Of a stretch of 12,825 bases of DNA, positions 7,701-12,825 are shown in pieces. Location of the stretch: contig JAGBGB010000313.1 of the NCBI GenBank assembly GCA_017936205.1, positions 1 through 12,825 on the forward strand. Reading direction: 5' to 3'. Position 1 is the stretch's first letter. Each line of letters starts with the position of its first letter. The notes beneath the pieces are model-generated. The model made no database searches and was not told the DNA's origin. It worked only from the letters and a program-made list of their open reading frames with translations. The position numbers and the translations under genes were made by a program. The DNA comes from Oscillospiraceae bacterium (GTDB lineage: Bacteria > Bacillota > Clostridia > Oscillospirales > Oscillospiraceae).

Positions 7701-10700
7701 ACCCGAACCTGACAATAGTCCCGATCTCCGGGGAGATAGTTCAGAGGCAGGCTGTAGCCTGCTCCCGTATGAGCATAGTGATAATCATGCCGGCTGGATG
7801 GGTCAATGGCAAAGGTCAGTGCACCGTTTTCGATGGTGCGGTCACAGACGATCGTTGGTATCGCCCAGTTATGGGCGAGATCAAAATTGGTATAGCCATA
7901 AGTCTCTGAGTTATAGCGAGCCTGATCATCAGGAGTATTGGTGAAGTCAAAGTACAAATGATCCCGAGATGGAAGTCCTTCCCGTGTTCCGATGTAGAGA
8001 TAGTCCACGGTGATCTTCCCCAAGGCATCGCCGCTGACCATGCCGGAGAAGTTGAGCCGCACACTGCGGATACACTCTGCACTGCGGAATGCATCTGTTA
8101 GGGGCATAGTGACCGTCAGGTAGGTACCGTCGGTCAGGGATTCCACGCTCAAGGCATGTGCACACAGCTTCTGCAGGGTGTCCTTTTCGTTTCGTCGGGC
8201 ATTGGCATCCTCATAATAATATAGGGTAACATAGGGCAATCCGGATTTCTTGAAATTCTCCAGCTTAAAGCGAAGCTGGGCAACCTCTGCATCAGAGGGA
8301 TCGTAGTGCAGGGGGAAGTCCTTATGAAGATTGGGTCCGGACTGCATATACAGAGCGCCGGATGCATCGGGCAGAAGGGTCACACTCATGGTTCCCTCTG
8401 ACAGATCATACACCGGAGCACTTGTTCTTGCGCTGTAGCTCCAGTTCCCCACATCGAAGTTGGTACCGCCATAGGTATCCATGCTGTAGCGGAGACGATC
8501 CTCCTCTGTGTCCTCAAAGCCGAAATACAGACCGACGGAGGGCGCAGCTTCCCGTGTACCTACATAGATATAGTCGATCTCCACCTTTCCCGCAGCCGCT
8601 CCATCAACGGGCTTCAAGTTACGGAATCGCAGTCCAAGGGAATTGATAGCATCCGCCTTCGTAAAATTCTCTCCCAGAGGAATGGTTACCGTCTGGTATA
8701 CACCGTTTTGCACAGTGAAAACCTTCGTACAATCGGCATAGCGGGTCACTGTGTCGTTCTTCTGCGCCGTGTAGAGGGCGATCAGGACAGCGGATTGTAT
8801 GCCGTCCGCAATAACCCCCTCAGTTCTGAAACGGACCTGCAGAACCTCTGCCTTCTCCGGTGTATATGTAAGGGGATGCAGATCCTGTGAAGTCCATGGA
8901 TAGCTTCCGGAGATCCGAGAGGTCTCAACATAGGGACCGTATTGCTTGGTGCTGTCCCCATTGAAGTCCTCTGTAACATAGAGACTCAGGGTACCTGCCT
9001 GATCGTCAATATAGAAATGATTCTTTGTTTTCTCGGAGCATGCCACCGCCCAATGGGCTCCATTCTCTGCATCATAGTCATAGCCTCCGTAGGCTCCCAT
9101 ATGATAGCGTGTGGAATTGTCATCAAAGCCAAAATACAGCTCCTCCGTCTTCGGCCCGATGTAAATATGATCAATGGTAACACTGCCCCCTCGCAGATTG
9201 CTGAAACCGATCATGATCCCCTTGATCAGATCGTAGGATCGGAACCGCTTCCCATCCAGAGATGCCGTCAATGTAACATACTGCCCCTCGGCGCTGCCGC
9301 CGTCCAAATAGCTGCTGCTGAATTTGATCATAATACTTTCATGCCAAGGATTCGGTGTCTCGGCGGTATTGGCAGCACAGCTCCATTTGGTCGCACCGGC
9401 CGGGAGGTAGTTTAGGTGCACACCGGGGGTCTGTCCACCGTAAAGGGTGGCATTGTCGAGCTTGAAGCGGATCTGGAAAATCTCTGCATTCTCAGGATCA
9501 AAGCTCAGCACATTGGCTTTGGTGTTGTCCGCAGAGGGAGCATAGTTCGTCACAGAATCGGAAGGCTCAATGTTGGTGGTAGAGAAGGGGATCCCTTCTG
9601 CATTATAGCCTGTAGCCAAGGGGAAGGTCATAGTGCCATTTTTAATGGTAGCCTCTACCCCACCAATATGGCCGGTTGCCCAATACTTAGAGTTGGAATA
9701 ATCATAGTGACCATAGGTAGGATTGGCATACTTCCCGGAGGTTTCGGAGTTGAAGTCGAACATCAAATAGGGCTGTGTTTTGGTTGCAAAGGTAGCAGAA
9801 ACCGTCTCGCCCGTGAGTCCGCTGAAGTCCACCGCAAGGGTGGTTTTCTCACCGGCAGACACAGCGATCTCCTTGTCAGCACAGAGGGTAGTGAGGCTGC
9901 GATTTATGGTGATCCTTCCGCTTTGGAGCTTCTGGGTCGGGTCGCTGACACTGATGGTGTACTTTCCGTCCTGCTCCTGTACCATGACGATCATAGGTCG
10001 ATCCACAGTGATCCCGCCATAAGAGCCTGCGCGCCAGAAGACGATGGCCGTGATACCCAGAGTATTCTCCTTCACAACATGGAGCTTGTCCGTTGCCTCC
10101 AGCACTGTAATATCAGGATTGGCGGAATAGCTCTGCGTTTCCTCTGCGGTTTTTTCCGGCAGCATGATATAGCTGTAGGTTTCGTTTACAGGCTTCTGCC
10201 CATGGCTGAGCCACAGTTCGAAGAAGCTGATCTTGGTATTGGTGGGATTGATCCCTAAGTAGTATTCATTATAGTCATCATTGGCGGCATTCCCGTCGTT
10301 GCTGGACTGGCGGAAGGTTTTATTTACATAGACATCACCGCCCTTGGGGAACACATAACCACCGAAGTTCTCTTGGTAGACCCAAGAGGGATCGGTGAAG
10401 TGCATAGGTGTAGAAAAGGAATTGACCTTGTCCAGCAAAGTACCGTCAACGATGATATCCTCCGTACCATAGACCGTTTCAGTCACACCTACGGTATTCT
10501 CTCGCAATTCCCGATTGTCCACATAGGTATTGATGGGGCTGTTTGTAGTAGAATAGTCAATATCGGAGCCAATACAGACGATCTCATCATCGAACAGGAA
10601 GTAGGATTTCTGTGCCTTGAGGTTGCTGTCAACCACCTGATGCTTCTTGTACTTTTCGAGATTTTCGTCATTGGAGGTATAGCAATGGATCAGAGCCACC

Positions 10701-12505
10701 TCTTCCGCAGACTCCTTCTCATCCCAGTTATATGCCTCAAAGTCCATGGCTGCCGCAATGTACTTCCCATCAAATTCCACACCACCTACAAAGCTGCCTA
10801 CAGGCATTCCATCCTCGTGGTATTTTGGCTCCCAAATAATAGTCTTTGTAGCGGTGTCCGAGGTGAAGGTCATTCCGGGCAGATAATGGTAGCGGTCACA
10901 CCAAGGCTGCCGTGTGGTGCTTTCCTCCTCCGTAGTGCCGGGGATGCGGTACTTGTTGGCAAAGCGCTGGTAGATATCACCATATTGGTCATAGTTATAG
11001 GTAGTATTATCGTTGTACACATAGAGAGCGCCGTCTCCCGTATACCAGCCGTAACGGTTTCTGCCCCAGATACTTTCGTGGGTAGCAATGCGGTTGGAGC
11101 TCATAGCCAAGCCTACGGTATAATTCTGCCGGTGCTGAACTGCCCGATCCGTGGCATAGCGCATCCCGGCATAGGCTTCGGTCCTTTCCGGCACCACATC
11201 ATCAAAAACAACGGACTTCAGGATCTGCACCTGATTCACTTCTCCCAAGGCAACAGCAAAGCGGGAATAGGCTTTCTGTGTTTCCTCTGCCGTATCCTGC
11301 ACCACGATCTGTCGAATGAACTGCTTCAGCTGCAGATCCTCCTTCTCACCGAAGCATCCGATCAGCTGCACCGCAGCAGAGATCACATGAGCCCCCGCAG
11401 ACAGTCCAAGCGCAGGCTCGCGTCCGTTACACATGGACATAAGAACACCATTATGCATCACAGGGGCAAAGGTGTCCATGATCCAGTTAAATTGATTGAT
11501 CTTATCAGGAGAATCCGGCTCAAATGCCGTACCTGCCAGAACCGCATAGATATCGATGATCCGCTCGATCAGAACATCTCTGCCGTAGGTTCCCTCCATG
11601 GAGAAATAGAGGTGGCACACATAGGAGCCGTCCGTCTTCACCCCATCAAACAGTGTCTGGTCGCTGACCATAAAGTTCTCGAGATTGGTTCTGGTTTCTT
11701 CCATTAGGTTCTCATTCTTCGTCAAAGCAGCAATCATGGAGCAGACATTCAATCTGGTGCGGCGGTACTCATAAGTAGACTGATCGCCGTAGGGGGAGAC
11801 ATTGGGGCGAATGCGATCCATCAGTCGAAGGGAGGTGTCCATGAGGGTAGTGGCAATGGCAGCCTCCTCTGCTGTCCGGTAGGGCTGCAATGCGATCAGT
11901 GTTTGACCGATATGCAGCTCGGCATTGTATGCCCAATCCCACCAGTTATATGTATCCGTTGCAGTGCTGTGATTGATCTGCTCCCACCATCTGTCCCATG
12001 TGAAATAATTGGAAGCCTTCTTCAAGCCATAGAAGATAGCAGAACGGAGCTGGGCATTGTGGTAGAGGGTAACGCTTTCTGGTTGTCCGCTTTGGTTCAG
12101 GTAGGAATATACTGTGTTCTTTGTGGCATAGGCTCTTGCCATCCGCCACAGATGCACAAACTGGTCACCCATCACGGAGCTGGGAGTGCTAACAATCACA
12201 GGAGTGTCTCCTATCACTCGATCCGGATTATCACGGTTTTTTTCCAACTGGGTCCAGGAGTTGCCCCCGTAGAAGGAAATACCGGAAACACTGACCCCGG
12301 CTGCATTGGTGCCGCCTAAGATCTTGCGGATCTCAGGGTCCTCCCAGTCCACGGACTCATCACCGCATAGGTATCTCTGCCATTTGTCAAGGAGCTCCTG
12401 CCACTGTGCATCTGTGTACCGTGCAGCCCGGGCTTTGGGCACCGTATAAGGGACAAGTTGGAAAAGAAGTGCACAGAGAAGAAATACGCACACCATTCGT
12501 TTCAT
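4799..12505 (-). CDS. Giant secreted polysaccharide lyase family 8 protein with six tandem modules
   Basis: This 2568-residue protein starts with a signal peptide (1-27, ending KARA). Residues 27-870 follow the polysaccharide lyase family 8 plan (hyaluronate, chondroitin AC and xanthan lyases): an alpha toroid with N187-W188-W189, H298 and Y307 (DGSYVCH...GTYG) and R362, a beta-sandwich with N483, GWYTGDG at 486 and PGTT near 523, and a C-terminal lyase domain near 778 onward ending in a VSDPTQ stretch. Six related modules follow (913-2078), then an InlB/Flg_new-like repeat (about 2081-2142), a Cys-pair region (about 2147-2251) and a duplicated end module (about 2253-2568). I see no LPXTG, dockerin or SLH motif. 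The Asn normally placed about 50 residues before the catalytic His reads Thr (T250) and the second Arg of the RGRxISR loop reads Leu (L366), so activity or substrate may differ. The start is set by GAGGTGA 6 bases upstream and the signal peptide; an earlier in-frame ATG at 12556 would hide it. The substrate is probably an acidic polysaccharide or glycosaminoglycan, but this is not proven. Confidence 0.88.
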   Translation of the reverse strand: MKRMVCVFLLCALLFQLVPYTVPKARAARYTDAQWQELLDKWQRYLCGDESVDWEDPEIRKILGGTNAAGVSVSGISFYGGNSWTQLEKNRDNPDRVIGDTPVIVSTPSSVMGDQFVHLWRMARAYATKNTVYSYLNQSGQPESVTLYHNAQLRSAIFYGLKKASNYFTWDRWWEQINHSTATDTYNWWDWAYNAELHIGQTLIALQPYRTAEEAAIATTLMDTSLRLMDRIRPNVSPYGDQSTYEYRRTRLNVCSMIAALTKNENLMEETRTNLENFMVSDQTLFDGVKTDGSYVCHLYFSMEGTYGRDVLIERIIDIYAVLAGTAFEPDSPDKINQFNWIMDTFAPVMHNGVLMSMCNGREPALGLSAGAHVISAAVQLIGCFGEKEDLQLKQFIRQIVVQDTAEETQKAYSRFAVALGEVNQVQILKSVVFDDVVPERTEAYAGMRYATDRAVQHRQNYTVGLAMSSNRIATHESIWGRNRYGWYTGDGALYVYNDNTTYNYDQYGDIYQRFANKYRIPGTTEEESTTRQPWCDRYHYLPGMTFTSDTATKTIIWEPKYHEDGMPVGSFVGGVEFDGKYIAAAMDFEAYNWDEKESAEEVALIHCYTSNDENLEKYKKHQVVDSNLKAQKSYFLFDDEIVCIGSDIDYSTTNSPINTYVDNRELRENTVGVTETVYGTEDIIVDGTLLDKVNSFSTPMHFTDPSWVYQENFGGYVFPKGGDVYVNKTFRQSSNDGNAANDDYNEYYLGINPTNTKISFFELWLSHGQKPVNETYSYIMLPEKTAEETQSYSANPDITVLEATDKLHVVKENTLGITAIVFWRAGSYGGITVDRPMIVMVQEQDGKYTISVSDPTQKLQSGRITINRSLTTLCADKEIAVSAGEKTTLAVDFSGLTGETVSATFATKTQPYLMFDFNSETSGKYANPTYGHYDYSNSKYWATGHIGGVEATIKNGTMTFPLATGYNAEGIPFSTTNIEPSDSVTNYAPSADNTKANVLSFDPENAEIFQIRFKLDNATLYGGQTPGVHLNYLPAGATKWSCAANTAETPNPWHESIMIKFSSSYLDGGSAEGQYVTLTASLDGKRFRSYDLIKGIMIGFSNLRGGSVTIDHIYIGPKTEELYFGFDDNSTRYHMGAYGGYDYDAENGAHWAVACSEKTKNHFYIDDQAGTLSLYVTEDFNGDSTKQYGPYVETSRISGSYPWTSQDLHPLTYTPEKAEVLQVRFRTEGVIADGIQSAVLIALYTAQKNDTVTRYADCTKVFTVQNGVYQTVTIPLGENFTKADAINSLGLRFRNLKPVDGAAAGKVEIDYIYVGTREAAPSVGLYFGFEDTEEDRLRYSMDTYGGTNFDVGNWSYSARTSAPVYDLSEGTMSVTLLPDASGALYMQSGPNLHKDFPLHYDPSDAEVAQLRFKLENFKKSGLPYVTLYYYEDANARRNEKDTLQKLCAHALSVESLTDGTYLTVTMPLTDAFRSAECIRSVRLNFSGMVSGDALGKITVDYLYIGTREGLPSRDHLYFDFTNTPDDQARYNSETYGYTNFDLAHNWAIPTIVCDRTIENGALTFAIDPSSRHDYHYAHTGAGYSLPLNYLPGDRDYCQVRVKIDQAVSTDGAGRGRFMLYYGVGESFTNGSNFDYIDFDLASRVDRGYFVLTFPLDSGSYIDAQRINCIRPQFALMKGTDATFSVDYIYIGTKDGLPIEDHILMDFDGSAEASLRYSGKTYSNTNLDVVDNWTRHALITQPTMTDGALSFAIDPSGNSPYHYIHCGRSFGKPLQFAPGAEDYCQVRIKIENGRSTVSSGIGRFMLYYGINDSGVANENFDYVDFDLASRSDHGCFVLTFPLDNPIYRGANQINSIRPQFSMIQSAEGVQAVFSIDYIYVGPWDARPTQDHILMDFSNSAEAAQRYQGKTYGSVNFDLAENWWYNTNIGDFCIQDGDLYFGISSESTANYHYIHSGKGLSMPLQYTPGTQDYCQIRLKVEDAVSTAGSGAGRVMLYYGINSEGVANNNFDYGDYPMAKHVDQGYFTLTFPLDNPIYTTANRINSIRVQFSQTKSAPNKNAHFSIDYLYIGTKDSLPTALHKVSFVNEDGSILATTTVHHGEGATYTAATPGKKYDGQYHYTFTGWDKDLSTILSDLTVKAQFKATAHSYSYSSEDSTHKAVCSCGYSKTEVHAWNKGTVTKEPTCTAAGVRTYTCTSCKATKTEAIAPTGHSYSYTKIDALTHLATCRDCNISTEDAHSYKDGYCVCGEPEDKESVEDATLKLNHSLNLASDISVNLLISKDLLEGFDMSGVYVESTIDSFVGNQSEGTTTLRMEPVLNGNYYYFTLRGLTAVQMNDRISSVLYGTKNGQPYHSPVDVYSIASYAYSQMNNPDRPEALKTLCADLLRYGGRAQIFKNYRTDALADANMTAVHRAYLSDMEAVTFGNTNKVLNDVDNAPITWAGKALDLESKVALKFVFDPSNYTGDLSKLSLRVSYTDIHGKPKTVALEDPELYNPDRMLYAFTLEALLAAELRSVVSVQILAEDAPASCTLQYSADTYGNNKTGALLELCKALFAYSDSAKVYFQHL
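6272..9769 (-). repeat. six tandem protein modules inside the lyase (carbohydrate-binding-like)
   Basis: The modules start at residues 913, 1123, 1326, 1517, 1703 and 1892 of the lyase and end at 2078. Each opens with an LYFxF/ILMDF strand, a short acidic stretch and a TYG-x-x-(N/D)(F/Y/L)D segment. Each has a mid PLxYxP-x-x-x-x-x-(C/V)Q(V/I)R strand and closes with (I/V)DY(I/L)YIGT. The beta-rich pattern and position behind a lyase suggest jelly-roll carbohydrate-binding or spacer modules; I do not recognise a named family. Modules 4-6 resemble each other far more (FDYxDFDLASR, FPLDNPIY, INSIRPQF) than modules 1-3, so they probably arose by later duplication. Confidence 0.8.
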
Positions 12506-12510
12506 AAATA

Positions 12511-12615
12511 TCACCTCAAATAGTTTAGGGCGTAATGTCCTTTGATCGTCTCGCAAAGTTTAATCATTTTCACCGCAAAATCAGTTGAAAGTTCCCGAAG
12601 TTTTGATTCAGCCAT
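12511..12615 (-). pseudogene. 34-codon N-terminal remnant of a four-helix-bundle (S23/IVS-type) protein gene
   Basis: A short reading frame starts at 12615 behind AGGCGGTG and encodes MAESKLRELSTDFAVKMIKL then CETIKGHYALNYLR and stops. The first 30 residues look like the start of the four-helix-bundle protein family (23S rRNA intervening-sequence / S23 type), whose full length is about 115-120 residues; as I recall, family members continue after KGHY-L with an N-Q-L-x-R-S-x-T-S-I-G-A-N helix, which is missing here. The frame ends 5 bases before the lyase ATG, and its stop codon is inside the lyase ribosome site GAGGTGA (12517-12511). It is therefore either a decayed gene or, in effect, a translated leader peptide coupled to the lyase. 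The family match is from memory. Confidence 0.6.
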
Positions 12616-12639
12616 GTTAACACCGCCTTTCTTGCCTAA

Positions 12640-12648
12640 ATTATATCA
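12640..12648 (-). promoter_or_regulatory. extended -10 promoter reading into the remnant and the lyase
   Basis: On the reverse strand TGATATAAT (12648-12640) is an extended -10 element with a perfect TATAAT, 25 bases upstream of the remnant start codon. No good -35 box lies at 16-18 bases. It is the only credible promoter seen for the lyase within this window. Confidence 0.5.
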
Positions 12649-12668
12649 TAATCGTTAGAAAAATCATA

Positions 12669-12815
12669 GTGAAATATCCTTCGGATGTGAAATAATGACC
12701 TGCGGTCATTGTGAAATATTCGGCATTCCACCGAATGTGAAATGAAATAAATCCACCCGCGCCCGCAGGTATTTCACATTGCGAAGCAATATTTCACGCA
12801 GGTCGTGCATTTCAC
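12669..12815. repeat. array of short hairpins separated by GTGAAAT / ATTTCAC units, continues to window edge
   Basis: GTGAAAT occurs at 12669, 12687, 12711 and 12737, and its reverse complement ATTTCAC at 12771, 12791 and 12809, every 18-34 bases. Between units lie palindromes whose sequences differ but whose stems are kept: 12676-12686 (4 bp), 12694-12710 (7 bp, AATGACC), 12718-12736 (6 bp, ATTCGG), 12755-12770 (6 bp, one mismatch), 12778-12790 (5 bp, ATTGC) and a weak one at 12798-12808. The flip of orientation between 12748 and 12771 makes the whole array one long inverted repeat with hairpin branches. I see no gene in it. Confidence 0.75.
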
Positions 12816-12825
12816 AAATCCCGTT

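Noticed and set aside
6272..9769. Repeat region as an assembly artefact
   Set aside because: The six copies differ throughout and keep one open frame over 2568 codons, which argues against misassembly, although the number of modules 4-6 could still be miscounted in a short-read assembly.
10373..11707. 444-codon open frame on the forward strand
   Set aside because: It is antisense to the PL8 catalytic region, which has signal peptide, motifs and ribosome site; the forward product has no recognisable motifs. The same holds for the other forward frames within 4800-12320.
12506..12556. Earlier in-frame ATG for the lyase (adds 17 residues)
   Set aside because: It lacks a ribosome site, would bury the signal peptide and overlaps the four-helix-bundle remnant frame; the ATG at 12505 has GAGGTGA at the right distance.
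12669..12815. CRISPR array
   Set aside because: Repeats are only 7 bases, spacing is irregular, the spacers are palindromes and orientation flips; no cas genes are present.

Overview
The window looks like a piece of a Clostridia (Bacillota) chromosome, most likely an Oscillospiraceae/Ruminococcaceae-type gut anaerobe. The reasons are a Gram-positive-style leader of the ATP synthase operon, strong GGAGG-type ribosome binding sites, consensus sigma-A promoters, a giant modular secreted lyase with the Cys-rich and InlB-like modules common in gut Clostridia, and short-hairpin intergenic repeats. This assignment is an inference from gene content, not from a database match.

Left end (1-740): the first two genes of an F-type ATP synthase operon run leftwards (atpZ-like, then atpI-like, overlapping by 4 bases), and the second leaves the window. 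They share a compact intergenic region with a rightward methionine operon. The two sigma-A promoters lie back to back, with only 11 bases between their -35 boxes.

Methionine operon (743-2950): an O-acetylhomoserine sulfhydrylase (metY type) followed 9 bases later by homoserine O-acetyltransferase (metA). MetA supplies O-acetylhomoserine and MetY turns it into homocysteine with sulfide, so the pair is a complete direct-sulfhydrylation route from homoserine. A 13-bp hairpin follows the operon. It is followed at once by a 204-base nested inverted repeat that looks like a non-coding mobile or structured element, lying between the converging metA and merR-type genes.

Middle (3228-4781, leftward): a MerR-type regulator with three membrane segments and an external domain, behind a promoter with the 19-bp spacer and spacer dyad typical of MerR control. 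Upstream of it is a small MazG-like nucleotide pyrophosphohydrolase gene.

Right two thirds (4799-12505, leftward): one 2568-residue secreted protein. It has a signal peptide, a polysaccharide lyase family 8 catalytic region (about 27-870), six tandem beta-rich modules of 187-211 residues (913-2078), an InlB/Flg_new-like repeat, a Cys-pair region and a duplicated C-terminal module. The usual catalytic His and Tyr are present, but the usual catalytic Asn seems to be replaced. The gene sits 5 bases behind a 34-codon remnant of a four-helix-bundle protein gene, whose promoter and reading frame now lead into it. Beyond that, up to the right edge, is an array of short hairpins separated by GTGAAAT/ATTTCAC units that flips orientation in its middle.
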